Below are positions 10,301 through 22,147 of a stretch of DNA of 64,000 nt, piece by piece (within the stretch, counting starts at the first letter, position 1; each line of letters starts with the position of its first letter). The notes beneath the pieces are model-generated. The model saw only the letters and a list, made by a program, of their open reading frames with translations. It searched no databases and was not told the DNA's origin. The position numbers and the translations under genes were made by a program. The DNA lies in assembly GCA_013115135.1 (NCBI GenBank), contig JABANP010000007.1:248001-312000 (forward strand). Reading direction: 5' to 3'. The stretch comes from Perkinsus olseni (lineage: Eukaryota > Perkinsozoa > Perkinsida > Perkinsidae).

Positions 10301-13300
10301 GAGCGTGACTTGCAGACGGACTTCTTGCTGGCCATATTGAAGAGGTCTGTCGGTGTTCGGCTATCCGCTCCGCCACAGCCGGTTTGTTCTCAGTCATGTC
10401 GTTGGTCGGACGGGCATTCGGATAATCCTTATGAGCGCTACGGCAGATGTAGAGCACTTCGCCCGGTACTTCAGTCTGGTGCCGGAGAGACAGACTTTGC
10501 ATATTAAAAAGCAGCAACATAAGGTGAGCGGCGGAGCGAGACCGTGTCCGCGTTTGGATCGCTTTACGGCGCGGCCGCGCAGAAGGCGTATGATGTCAGG
10601 TCACGACCTACTACCTAGAGGATGTGTGTGAGTTAATTAACTACGATCCTCACGCCAGACGGAGCCGGGCTAATTGCTCGTCCATTGGCGACTCTATGTT
10701 CCGGGTTAACAGAAATATGAATGTAGGCTTGAACGGATCTGTACGAACTGTCGTACAGGATTCACTGACGGGCTTGCGGCGCCTGTCTTCGGGGCTGCCT
10801 CATCCAGGCTTCCAGCCTAGGTCTGGACACAGACCTTGTCGCCTGGGCTCGCTGTTACGCTGTGTGTGAATTTCCAGTCCATGGCCGAATACCGGCTTAG
10901 TCAGACTGGTTCGGGCAGCGAATTCTAAGCAACCCGCTGAGAATGGTTGTTCCAACAGCAAGTCTAATTCTTGATATACCGCGCTTGTTATGACCACCTC
11001 TCGACCCCCATTGGTGTCCTCCCCTTCAGTCTCGGCAAGTGTTGGGACATGGGTATTCACCGAACGTTATAGAAGGCGTCGAGTCCATCGACGAGCGGGA
11101 GCTACCTACCCACCTCATAGTTAGCATCCTTCGGTGGACGGCTCTCACTCATGGTGTTGAAGTAAGCACATACCTCACTGAGTCAAAGTCGGAGGCTGTG
11201 AGCGTATCAGGGAGGAGCGGTCGTCGTGTTCCTGCCTGGCTGGCCGTCCATCCAGAGCTTGCTATGGGTGCTCAAGCAGGAGCCTGAGATCAACGACGTC
11301 TTCGACCTCATGCCGCTGCACTCACAGATCCCTCCTGAGGTGAGGCTCAGCCATACCAGCCTCGTCGCTTCGGATGTGAGCCTTCCTTTCAGGACCAGCA
11401 GCGAGTCTTCCAGAAGCCCCGTCCTGGCCGACGGAAGTGCATCCTGTCCACCAATATCGCGGAGACCTCCCTCACCATCGAGGATGCGGTGAGGCAGCGA
11501 TCATTTTCATAGGTTTTCGCTCCTTACTTTGTTCGCGGCTCAGGTGTATATTATTGACACGTGTAAGTGCAAACTGAAGTTCTTCCACTCGGAGCGGCAG
11601 ATGTCGAGTCTCGACGTCTCCTGGGCTGGTAAGCCGCAGTGGTGCCGATGCGGTGCGATCGTCCTTGGCAGGCAAGTCCAATTGCAAGCAGCGTCGAGGG
11701 CGGTGTGGCAGAGTCCAGGACGGGTGAGGGAATGGCGACGCAGCAGGCTGGCGGTCCACGTTCTGTCCAGGTACTGTTTCCACCTTATCACAAGGGCCCG
11801 GTATGAGCAGCTGCAGGAGCACATCATGCCGGAGATGATGCGCTGTGAGATGATGGAACCTGTAGGCGGCCCTCAGCCTGCTCGGGTGTGCAGGAGTTTC
11901 CGCTGTGCTGATAGATACTGGCCGTCTTGAGATTGCGCTTGGGGGATCCTCGATATGTGCTGCACGCATGCATCGACCCTCCACCAGTGCAGGCAGTGGA
12001 AGATGCCCTGCGGAGGCTCATGACCATGAGAGGGCTGTGGAGGTGGGCATCGCGGTGACTGCCACTTTTGCCGCGGCCCCTGTTTGAACGCGCTTGCATA
12101 GCACTACACTCGGAAAGATCGTGAAATCCTGGAGGCACTCGGGTCTAGTCCCCATGTGTTCCCTCCCGATTGCAATCGCGCGCGCCTCACTCTGAACTCG
12201 TCCAATAAATCAAACGGTCGATGTATGATGGTTTGCTCAGGGCAACACCGGCCAGCTGTCGGACATCGGGGTATTCTTGGCCGACTTGCCTGCGGACCCG
12301 CCTGTGGGGCTGTCTCTTATCTACTCGCTCATATTGGGGTAACGCCACGGCCTTGCTCCTCTTCACACGGATTACGAATCAATAATTCTATAGTCCTGTC
12401 CCTTTGTCAGGGTATTCGACAAGGCAGCGACGATAGCTGCCATATTGTGCCAGGGGAGACCCTAGCGCCCTTTCGGTCCAGGATAGAGATCTGCCACCCA
12501 GCGGTGAGACTGCAGCGGCGACCCTCCTCGGATTTGTGTTAATCTCAGCGCAGCTGGCCCCCGAGGAAATGATGTTCGGCTATGCCGTGAGCGACATCTC
12601 GGACCATGCTCACCTGGTTGAGGTCTTCGAGCAGTGGGACAAGCTGTACTCCAACTACGGTCCCCAGCGGGCCTCCGATTTCGCCTGGCGAAGTGGATAC
12701 AATAACAGGAGCCTTCTGGGAGTGCGGAATACACGGCGGCAACTTGTGGATTTTGTGTATCGGAAAGGCCCGGCGTTGGCCACTACTACGACAGAGTGAG
12801 CTCGGGGCGATACAGTTGGTCTTGGTTGCTCTTGTCGGTGTAGAATTGGCGTGATGACAGCCGGCGGCGGCCTTAGCGCTGGGACACGTGGCGATTGTAC
12901 CATTGCAGCACGATGTATAGGAAAGTTTCTCCCGATTGTCGTTGTCGTACTCAGGGCCCCGGCGGTGAAGCAATGGCAGCTGTTGACGGCGTGCCTCGCC
13001 GCTGCACTGTCGCCGAAGTTCGCCCTGCATGACACAGGGAAGCAGGCGTGGGTTCAGTACACTGAGCGTGCTAAGATCGACAGGGCCTCGAGGTAACACC
13101 ACGTTGCTATGAGTTCAGCGGATCTCCGCCCGGTTTTTTGAACGAGGGGAGCTTCTAGTATTCAGTGACAGCGGGCCATATCTAGCCAGTCAATGTCGGA
13201 CGTCATTGCACGGTTACTCGTGTACGCTGAATTGGATTCTCAGATTTAGGCACTCGCCTCCGATGACGTCGCCGATAGTGGAATCTTCGCGCTCCGTATC

Positions 13301-13887
13301 TTTCTCGCTCGACCTGGCCCGAAGTTGGTTGTCCGTTCTCTCAGGTTGTCGTCGCTGGTGAAGACAGCGAGGGAGCCGATACCCCACATGGAGTATATAG
13401 TCTACTTAGAACGATATGCCAGGGGAGGGGCGAAGGGCTCTGTCATACGACAGTGCTCCGTGGTGGACCCTGTCACCATCATAGCCTTCTCAGTGTGCTT
13501 TGATCTCCTGTGAGGCTTCCCTCGGCATCGCATTCTTCCACGTGCGTTGGACCTAAGATACGACCGCCAAGCCAATGAAGCCTTCTTTTGAGCGGTGGAT
13601 GCCGATCCGAGTGTCCGAGGCCCTCGGAGTGATCCTCGGCACAGGGGTTCGGACTGCGATCGACATGGCGATGGACATCTATGCACAGGTGGGAATCTAT
13701 CGCTGACTCAGCTGGGGTCATGTCGCGCTTGCAGGCCCTCAACGGTCGAGGCCTCGAGCTCTCGGCTTTGGACTACATTGAGGATATCCGCAAGTTGCTT
13801 TGTGAGATTATGGACGGCGTTTCTGTTCACTTTGGCAAGCGTGATCGAGATGGCAACATGCTGTCCAATCGTGTGCCGTCGCCTTGA
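7355..13887 (+). CDS. DEIH-box RNA helicase with two dsRNA-binding domains (DHX9/MLE type)
   Basis: This ATP-dependent RNA helicase, expected in the nucleus, is encoded by about 20 short exons. dsRBD 1 starts near the ATG ([18 protein letters not shown], then [19 protein letters not shown] at ~7680). dsRBD 2 spans about 8050-8680 ([15 protein letters not shown] ... [18 protein letters not shown]). The helicase core then appears in order: Walker [15 protein letters not shown] (~9515), motif Ia [14 protein letters not shown] (~10045), DEIHERD (10289), SAT (~10436), [14 protein letters not shown] (~11450) and motif [10 protein letters not shown] (~11690). Ratchet and OB-fold regions follow ([18 protein letters not shown] at ~12260; [13 protein letters not shown] at ~12600; [17 protein letters not shown] at ~13440). 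Introns are mostly 43-70 nt and can be joined in phase where checked, including a 43-nt intron just before motif VI. DEIH rather than DEAH plus the dsRBDs point to the MLE/DHX9 group. Stop at 13885-13887. Confidence 0.9.
10862..10918 (+). repeat. Dispersed ~55 bp element, copy 1
   Basis: The sequence tgtgtgtgaa...agtccatgg...accggcttagtcagact belongs to a family seen at least seven times in the window (consensus roughly GTGTGTGAGTTT-AGTCCAACGCCGG-ACCGGCTTAGTCAGACTA). This copy lies in a non-coding part of the helicase gene. Confidence 0.55.
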
Positions 13888-13977
13888 GCACGAGATTTCC
13901 CTTAACGTGATATCGCTAATTTAAATTCCCCGTGATTTGCGTTTCGCTCCGCCCCCACTGTCGGGTCCTCAGCCTTC

Positions 13978-16119
13978 ATGCCCCTCATCAACCTGCTCTT
14001 GCTATCGGCTCTTGTCCTTCGCTGCACCGCGGCGGAGTCCCCCCGTGGCCACTGGCTGTTGGATAAGTTTTTGGCAGAAGGCAACTGCGACGGCGACTCC
14101 GGGTTGGGCCTCACCAATCCCCAGCGGTGGAATGAGGTCCATGCCTTCGTGACAGGAGCCGAGCTGCCCTTCGAAGATGGTGAGGCCTTGGGCACTTGCC
14201 GCCCGTGAGTTGTCACTTATTCAGCAAGTTTGGATGCGTTGCTGAGCCGAGTCCTGGACCTTCTGTCGGACGTCCTCGTGCCATACGGCATCCCTGACCC
14301 TACCATAGCCCTCGAGTAGGTAAGTTGGATCTGAGCTGGACGACTTCGTACCACTCCATCCGCTAATCTTAAGGTGTCCGCTCGGTACAAGCTCTCTCCT
14401 CCATGTGTACGCTGAGATAGTCCTCGCCTCTGGAGGAGATGCCTTCGGTCCACGTGCCTTGAGGATCATCCATCTCGCTAAGCTGCTGTACTTCCATAGG
14501 TGAGACTTGGGCTGCCCGTGATGGTGGTGGGCTGTCCCTTTTTTGTGCGCCAGATTCGGTGATCTGGGCGACGCAATCAGCATCAGTCGATGGCCTGTGG
14601 ACTTGTCAAGACTTGTTGCTTTGGCCAGTCAACTACGACAGGCAGAGGCTGCCGACTGGAGGTGACCACCGCTGTATAGCCTTCGTAGCACAACAGACCA
14701 AGTTGAAGAATAAGTGTGTACACTCGACTTAGTAACAGAGCGAAAAATAGAACCACCTTGTTACAAGGTTACAAGGTCCTTGTACCGCCTAGTCTGCCAC
14801 CGTGCGGTACACACTGTTATGGGACTATCGAGCACGTCGAAGACGATTGTGATAGGCACGAGGCTGGTCCCTCCCCGCCGCTGCCCTCTTCGATAATAAT
14901 AGTATCATTCGGGCACTATCCTCATAACAATACTCAACTGCCGTATTGGTCCAGGACCAACAAGGAGGCCTATGCCCAACTTAGAGGGTACGGCTTCAGT
15001 CGCAGTCCAGCAAATCAACAGTAGCAGATACAAGATAGACCATCACCTGCTTCCGCTCATTCCCAGCGCCCACGCCTGGCGGAACAAGATAGAGGCCATA
15101 CAGAGGCGACTACAGCAGGGAAACGGCCTGGACTGGGTCATGTGGGTCGATTGCGACGCCTTCTTCATGAACCCGGATGAGACCATCGAGGTGAGCTCAT
15201 CTCCGCCTCTGCGCGGCTGGGTACTCTCGGATTTCTCGAGTCCAGGATTTCGTAGAGAGGTGGGCGACCGAAGAGGACCACCTGCTGATCTCCGAGGACG
15301 CTAACATGCTCAACTCGGCAGTCTTCCTCCTGCGTAACAGCGACTGGTCGCGTGCCCTACTCAACCGAGTGCTGAGCCTGCTGGACGCCCCCAGTCCCTT
15401 CTCGTGAGTGCCTCTGCCTGCTGTATAGCCACGACAGATGGCATGGTCAGATATCGTGATAACCAGTACCACGAGCAGTCCCCTCTGCAGTACCTTCTCC
15501 TAGTGCCGGGGATACTGGATTTGTCCAGCAACTCCACCGGTTATGCTGCCGGTGGGTCGACTCGTCCCCGCTCTCGCCTTCACTGTATCGTGCTCTACTA
15601 TCAACTACGTCTTTGAGGTCCTAGCGCGCCGTTGCACGTTGACGGAGTCCCTATGCTGCAGCTACTACCTCTTTCGCTCCGCTAGATAGAGAACATTCCG
15701 TTCCTGGTTCGATGGGGACATCAGGTGTCCGCCTGGTGCCGCAGAAGAGTCTGAACGCCTACCCTAAGGAGACGGCTCTGAGGTCTTCTATCATGGTTCA
15801 TGATGTATACGAGGAAGGCGATTGGATAGTATCCTTCAACGGCTGTGGCAGTCTACTGGTGAAGAGAAATATACACTCACTATGGTTTCAATGTCTACTA
15901 GAGTCCCCTCAGGATAATCCTACGTGCGAAAGGATGCTGGCTGAGCATCACCGAGTTTCTATGGAGAAGCTGTCCAAAGGCCGCCCTCGCCCTCAACGAC
16001 CATGGCTGGACCGGGACATGATCCACGGTCGTCCAACACGTCCGCGCTTTCTCAACCTGTATTCCTTAGCCTCTGTTGAGCACGGGGTTGCAACTCGCCT
16101 GTGGCCTTTTGAAACTTAA
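13978..16119 (+). CDS. GT34-like glycosyltransferase (galactosyl/mannosyltransferase type) with signal sequence
   Basis: The ATG at 13978 opens a signal peptide or anchor (MPLINLLLLSALVLRCTAA). Several N-terminal exons without a recognised domain follow. The catalytic part then shows GT34 (GMA12/MNN10) features: SIIIVSFGHYP, NKEAYAQLRGYG, DWVMWVDCDAFFMNPDE with the metal-binding D-C-D at 15149-15157, LNSAVFLLRNSDWS (~15312), RLVPQKSLNAYP (~15726) and YEEGDWIVSFNGCGS (~15808). Near 15859 a clean 54-nt intron (gtgaagag...cccctcag) joins in frame to the C-terminal exon ending at 16119. Such enzymes act in the Golgi on glycans or glycolipids, using a nucleotide sugar. A frame break occurs between LRGYG and the INSSRYKIDHH segment, near the GGG at 14986-14988; removing one G restores the frame. 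The N-terminal exons (13978 to ~14690) are assigned to this gene by position and leader only. Confidence 0.75.
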
Positions 16120-16590
16120 ATGACAGGATGGATGGGGCTCCGCTTCCGCACAGCGTCGAGGCTGCCAGTTTGTTTTCATCCTGTCTCGATGCGATCGCCC
16201 CCTTTGATATTCAGCTCGGCAGTCCGGTCGCTCTGGCCGCCCAGCCGCCTTCTCCCCTCTCTGCAGCAGGTTCGACAGGGGCATCAGTGAGAATTGCGGG
16301 TTAGCTCGCTCTGTGAACTGATGGCCGTCGTCATTTAATAATAGTGCAGGCTGCTGCTCCTGTTGGTTCGCACATCTTCATAATGAACATTCTGTCCAGT
16401 CCTTCAACCTATCAGCGCATCGGAACCAGGGTTTATCTTCGTGGTTCTCATTTTCCTCCCTGTGCGTAGATATTCACCCTTAATAAAGAGGAATAGGATA
16501 CCCTTTATCAACTTCGAGACCGGTGCTCCCAAGGCGGTGAGGGACCTTCTACGCGTACTCGCGCATCTCCACGATCACCTTTGACAGGAT
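16120..16590. other. Intergenic; short coding-like segment unresolved
   Basis: A plus-strand frame near 16500-16570 (FINFETGAPKAVRDLLRVL) reads like protein but was not linked to a gene. Nothing else was recognised. Confidence 0.35.
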
Positions 16591-17730
16591 ATGTCCCAAC
16601 CGTCCGTGGTGACGCCGTTTACCCAGGAGAAAACAGCGGAAGATTCTCAAACTCGTAAACGAAACGGCGCCTCTGAGGTACGGCGAAATCATCGTGGGCT
16701 CCTCTTGCTTCCCCGATCTCGGCTTCTCAGACTCTTCCGCGGTCGCGTCATCCCACAGCTGAGCACATTCCGGTTCCGAGGAGGAGGTCAACCCGTTCCC
16801 TCTCTTCAAAGTGACGGCACGCTATTTCCTTCCTCGTTCAGGTCGTCTGATGACGGGGCAGATCGGCGTCTTCCATCGGGGAGGAGGCCACCGGCAGCGG
16901 CTGCGTCTGATCGACTACAAGCGTGGTCGGAAGGACATCTACGCCACTGTCTTGCGGATAGAATATTGTCCTGGGAGGTCTCGTGCTGCCGGACGATTAT
17001 CCCGTGCATCGCTCCGCTCAGAACTTCCTTTCTGGCTCTGATACAGTACACGGACGGAGTCCTTTCCTACATCGTGGCACCGGAGACCTTGCGGCCCGGA
17101 GATCGGGTAGGAGACACGTGGAAACAACGCGTCTTAGTGTGCACTAAGCAGGTTGTTGCTAGCGAGACTGCGCCGATTATACCGGGAAACTGTTTGCCTC
17201 TGCGGAACATCCCCGCCGGCACTATCATCCACAATCTCGAGCCGAGGCCAGGTTGGGATGGGAATGGAAGGCCTCACGGTCACGGTGAGCGGGTCAGGTG
17301 CGGGTGGACAGATAAACAGATCTGCTGGTTGCTTTGCGGCCATAATGTCGAAGGACACCCAGTGGGCAACGATCAAGCTCAACTCCACCGAGATCAAAAG
17401 ATTTCCTCTCGACTGCTGGGCAGTTGTTGGACAAGTACGTCCCACATTACCCTTAGTCGCGGCCGGTCTGTGCCTGGTAGGTCGGCAACGCGAACTTCTG
17501 GGCGCGCGCTAAGGGCCACTGTCGGGTAAAGCGGTGGCTTGGCTGGAGACCCTGTAATATCCACCAGCAGTCCACGTGCCCCGCTGGGACTGTATCATCG
17601 GGTCAGCTGTCCACGGCGTTGCCAAGAACCCCAGTTGGAGCATCCTCATGGTGGCGGTACCTCCCACAAGGGACCTAAGCGGAATCCAGTGTCCCCTTGG
17701 GGTGGGCTGGTACTGCAGAAAACACGGTAG
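16591..17730 (+). CDS. Mitochondrial-type (bacterial-like) ribosomal protein L2
   Basis: Large-subunit ribosomal protein that binds near the peptidyl-transferase centre; its bacterial-like sequence implies targeting to the mitochondrion or another organelle. Exons give the L2 landmarks in order: GRLMTGQIGVFHRGGGHR and LIDYKRGRKDIYATV (~16844), IQYTDGVLSYIVAPETLRPG (~17040), GNCLPLRNIPAGTIIHNLE (~17190), GGQINRSAGCFAAIMSKD (~17310), then VGNANFWARAKGHCR and RWLGWRP. A 53-nt intron (17554-17606) leads to SVHGVAKNP and, in another frame, LEHPHGGGTSHKGP ... NPVSPWGG to the stop at 17728-17730. The frame change falls exactly at CCC (17630-17632), where two bases must be skipped (or one base is missing). 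The N-terminal exons are unresolved; the long single frame covering 16591-17529 is not the L2 frame. Confidence 0.85.
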
Positions 17731-18033
17731 GCGTAGGGGGATCGGCAGAGGGAGGAGCCATGGCGTGCAGGTCACGTCACAAGCCGAGAACCAACGTCAT
17801 TTCGCCTCCCTCGGGCGCCACTACTCGTGGGCTGTGATCTTCGTCCGCTGCCGATGCCAGTGCACATGCGATGTTTCTGTGCGAGATGTGTCTTTGGTTC
17901 TCTCGACGGGTGCCGAGCAGGTTGCGTCAGTGGCATCGTGTGGCAGTTGGAAGATACTTGTTTGTTCTTCCTTCCATTCACTTATACACCGAGCCGCCGA
18001 CTTCACCGGTCAATACTCGCCAGCAGTCAAACG

Positions 18034-19251
18034 ATGAGTAACAGCAGAAACGTGATGCTCGAAGGAGGACAGGACACCGACGGCCACAAATTTACCAGTT
18101 TGCAAGGTAGCCAGTCACCTGCCTAGCCCCGAGAGACCCGCTCGTGTCTCAGATATGTGGAGCGAGAAGCTCTCGGCTGGTTCGGACGAGTGGTATGGCA
18201 AGGCCGTCTCGTACTGGCAGAATCAGCCCTCATCAGACGACGGCGTAAGGCTAGCGCACTCTGTGGTTGACTCGAAGCGTGGCTTCTCAGGTCCTTCAAG
18301 GCTTCGAAGGCTTGTCGCCTACTGACGTGATGGGCTCCTTGAAGTTCCTCGATACCATCGAAAGGAGAGTACCGAACCCACCAATGTAGAAGCGGTCTTG
18401 GCCGCGCTGAGATTACCGCACAGTTCCGCCTCAGGTTCCGTACTGTGGCCGATTGTGGAGCCGGAATCGGTCGGGTCAGTCGCGAGGTCTTGACGCAGCG
18501 TTTCCGTGAGCAAGGCATTTCGTCGCTAGAGAAGTTGATGTACTTGATTTCAGAAACTATAGACCTGGTCGAACCCTGTGCCAATCTACTCGAATCGGCT
18601 CAGAAAACTCTGAACCCCGCCGCAACAGCGCCTTGCCGAGTGGAGAGGTAATTTACCTTTTTTCCATCAATACAAGAACGCTCTTACTCGCAGGTTCCTG
18701 CAGATGGGCGTGCAGGACTTCAACCCCGAGCTCGGGCGTTATGATGTGATATGGAACCAATGGTGTCTTCTGTAATTCACCAGAGAAATTCGGACTTGAG
18801 CGATATCGCCATTCTTTAGGTACCTCACTGACGAGGACCTCGTGGCCTATCTCAAGCGATGCAAGGCTGCTCTGGCACCCAAGGTGAGGCGAGTAGTTCT
18901 ATCTCATAATCGAGTAGCGGGAGTCGTCCCTGCCGATCGTCCTGCTGCGCTGCTGGTTTCGTCTGTTATTAACATCGCACTGTTACCCATGATATGCTTT
19001 CAGGACGGTGTAATAGTCGTTAAGGAGAATGTTGTGATCGAAGGCAAGTTCGTGGTGGACAAGGATGATAACTCCATCACTCGTACGGACTCCCAGTACA
19101 AGACGTTGTTTGCTCGAGCTGGGCTGCATCTAGTGTTGGAGATGCTTCAACCTCACTGGCCCAATGTAGGAAGTGTGCCGAGGGAATGTATCGAACAGCG
19201 AATGAATCCTTTCAGGATCTCTTCCCGGTGAAGATGTACTGTTTGCGATAA
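18034..19251 (+). CDS. NTMT1: Protein N-terminal (alpha-N) methyltransferase
   Basis: SAM-dependent methyltransferase of the NTMT1/Tae1 family. These enzymes methylate the alpha-amino group of proteins starting X-Pro-Lys after Met removal. Starting from MSNSRNVMLEGGQD, exons give WYGKAVSYWQNQPSSDDG, GFEGLSPTDVMGSLKFLD, the SAM-binding motif VADCGAGIGRVSREVL (at ~18451), ETIDLVEPCANLL, VQDFNPELGRYDVIWNQW, YLTDEDLVAYLKRCKAAL, then DGVIVVKENVV and a last short exon DLFPVKMYCLR ending in TAA at 19249-19251. All expected family blocks are present in order, and the exon edges show GT-AG signals. Function is therefore well supported by homology of motifs. Confidence 0.9.
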
Positions 19252-20353
19252 GAAGCCGCTATAGTAACGTACAAGTCCTGTTTCTCCGAACTGACTCGTT
19301 CCCTTGTGTTAAAGAGTCACGGAAAAAGGGGCAACATTACTAGGTGTCCATAAGCTCTGCAGCAGCATCAAACTCGCAGTGCAGCGGGCCTTCGTTGAGC
19401 AGGAGGGTGCTCATCCGTAGTGTCCGTATCAGCCTTTCCTCCGATCCTTGGAAGAACTCTTTAGTAGGATAAGACCGGAGAGGCTGGAGCGTAACATAAC
19501 AGGCATGAAGGTCCTCGGTTGGACGATGGCGGGCAGATGCCTCTCAACAAAAAGTTACGAGAGATACGCCCGAATAGACGTCCCGTAGAACATTCAATAT
19601 CGGCCGCACGACCCGGTGAACAGAAGGCAAGTGGTACACCCTTCTACAATACGGAAGTCCACCTGCGCGCAACACCCACTCTCGGAACGGGAGGCAAGAT
19701 TCAGACAGGGGAAAGGCAAAGTGACTTTGACACTGCTGTCGTTACTCGATGGCATGACAGCTCGAACCCGAAGAGAGAGCGTGAATGTCTGGCCAGCTCA
19801 ACTGATTCGCACGGCTACGCAAATAGCGAATAGGTTTGAGGCCGGTGTCCGGAGTCGTTCTTGTGGGCTGTGATTGGGACAGTTGCTCCGTCACGAAGGG
19901 GCCAATCTGCGTTTATTCTGCGTTCAATGTCACATCCAGACTCTTAGACAGCTCCGAACTTAGTTAAGCCACTATCAAACGGGTGTACCGACCAATCATC
20001 TTTTTCACTTTGTCTCGCTCGAGCTGAGACCTGCCGCTCGCCCGTCACGGCGTGCGCCTTTCACGCGCTGTCTCGGAGACGGTTGACGTAAGCGTCTCCT
20101 CGAGCGCCACCGTTTTCTTAGCTATGACCGTTTACTCGTTATAGTTGTTATCCGATCACTCGGTAATTGCACATCTGCTGCTTATTACCGCATAAGGGTA
20201 ACTACATGTCGAGTCAAGCCCGTCAACCAAGAAGGCTACAACGGGTGGGCGAGCGCAGTTCCACCGAGACAGGAGCCTAATTCGTGCGAAATATCTTTTC
20301 CGTTGATCCAGCCTGCGACTCTTAGCTCAGTTCGAGTGGTTATCTCATCATCA
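19252..20353. other. Intergenic region with a dispersed repeat
   Basis: No convincing gene. An open frame at 19519-19833 overlaps a dispersed repeat (see 19672-19830) and shows no recognisable domain. Confidence 0.5.
19672..19830 (+). repeat. Dispersed ~150 bp repeat, copy 1
   Basis: Shares an interrupted similarity with 25979-26130 in the same orientation (cgcaacacccactct, aacgggag, gctcgaa, gccagctca). The two copies have diverged considerably. The nature of the repeat is unknown. Confidence 0.5.
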
Positions 20354-21527
20354 ATGAATCTTTTGAGAATTCTTCTTGCGGGAGCGCTTACTTTCCTCGC
20401 TACCCCCAAGCCGATCAGTCTGCCACTGACCAGTGGATACGTGAGCCTGTCCCTCGACGGTCAAGTAACCAAGCTCAGCTTGAGCTCTGGCGGGGCAAGG
20501 AGCTTCGCTTTCTACGGTCCCTGGTACGAGCAGATGCATGGCTTCGGAAGCTGTCTGCAGAGCTCCTTCGGGTGTTACTTCTGTCCTCGAGAGAACCCTT
20601 GTCATGATATATTTTTGAGACGGAAGTGGAGGGTACTTTATGGTCGTAATGAATTTTATTACTATGTGGAGCACAGTGTGACCCTTGGCATCGGGAACCA
20701 GATGGTGAAGGATTTCAAGTTTGGACTGATCGTAGGTCACAGTGGTGGATATGGACAAGTCCCCATCCCCATACTTGGTCTCTCACTCGGCCGTGCCGAT
20801 ATACCAGAAACGTTCTTGGAACAGCTCATGGGGCAACACGTGATCGACGCCCTCTCGTACTCGATATACGCTAGTCCGTTAGGAGATGGTATAACTGGAA
20901 TTCTAACGCTGGAAGATTCCGTCCCCACCAGTGTCGCGTACATAGGCTTCAGCAGGAAGAGAAGTCGCCTGTCTGATGGGAAGATATCTGCTTCACTGTC
21001 GCCGCTCCACCTCTTCGACTCGTATGGTGAAAAGTTGAGAATCCACCATGATAACGCCGACAGCGAGCCCGCCCTCGTGGACGCGGGAGCCTCATCGCTT
21101 TATATACCCGGAGAAGGATTTCGAAAATATCATCGAGGTGACTTTCGAAGCTATGAGGAAGGATGGGGCGAGCTTGAATATGACACGGAAAAGTGAACTC
21201 ATAATCGAAAGTGCGTGGCCTAACATTTTGAGGAGAGAGGCTGTTCCCTACCTACCTACCCTCGGGTATACAATCGGTGACGGGCCTCGAATGATGGATA
21301 TCAGGATAGAGCCCAAGCATTATGTTCACTCATGCAACTCCCACTGGTGCCGAATGGATATCGATCGTGATTATGTTGGAATAACTGTACTAGGACATCC
21401 GCTCTTCCGAGCATACGACGTTAGGTTTGACCTCAACAACAAACGGTTATATTTCTCTCACAACGAGGGTAGCTGGTCGTCCGCAGCGTCGACCGACATC
21501 AAAGCCGCTACCTCCACGAGGAATTAG
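20354..21527 (+). CDS. Pepsin-like (A1 family) protein lacking the first catalytic Asp; frame break inside
   Basis: The ATG at 20354 gives a signal peptide (MNLLRILLAGALTFLA). The N-lobe position of the first D-T-G motif reads LSLSSGGARSF, so the catalytic Asp is replaced by Ser. The C-lobe motif is present as LVDAGASSLYIP (D-A-G-A-S). Next to it the frame shifts by one base: CCC at 21107-21109, then a G, then GAGAAGGATTTC, which continues the family-like EKDFENIIE. The C-terminus shows the A1 hallmark VLGHPLFRAYDVRFDLNNKR and ends at 21525-21527. With one catalytic Asp missing, the product is more likely a pseudoprotease or binding protein than an active enzyme. No introns are needed. A pseudogene is possible. 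Confidence 0.75.
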
Positions 21528-22147
21528 TTTTGTTAGGAAATTCTCTTGAAAAGGCCAGTTTTTAGACAGACAGTCCTGCTCTAGCAAGAAGGACGGGATG
21601 TGGCATATCTATCTGCTGTTGATGTCTAGTGTTGATGATGTTAACCTTGATGATCTGGTGGCGCTGCGTTATAGTCCCGCTTATCGGGAGGGCTAGTGAG
21701 TCGTCGAGGAGAGGGCACATCCGTAGCTGTCATACAGATGGCATCGTTGCTTTGAACACAGATGATTGTTCAAGGCAAGTTCATGCAAGGTTCATGCAGT
21801 GCAAACTACGAATGAAAGCCAACCATGTATTGAGCCTATGATGTTGGCCTCGAGTGGATCTTGCATGCTCCCCTTCGGAGTCCTCACTAGCCAAAGATCT
21901 TACGATGTCTTAACTAGAACATTAGACGATTCACCCGACTGAGCTGCTGTTGTTCTCTATGGCAGCCTGTTACTCCCAGCTCTAATCGAAGGAACCATTT
22001 TCATCCCTCACTTGCCTGAAATGATAATCGGCATCCTACCCTTTGGGCCCTAACTGCTCTCGTTGCAGCCAAGCGCAGAAGTCTTCCGTTAAAGGGCGTG
22101 TGTCTCTTATCCTCGACGGCCAGATCCTCGCCCTCTCTCGAGGAAAA
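21528..22147. other. Intergenic, nothing recognised
   Basis: Short open frames only; no known motifs or RNA genes. Confidence 0.5.

Noticed and set aside
16591..17529. 312-codon uninterrupted frame overlapping the L2 gene
   Set aside because: L2 motifs are in other frames and span introns; this frame shows no conserved sequence and is a chance shadow.
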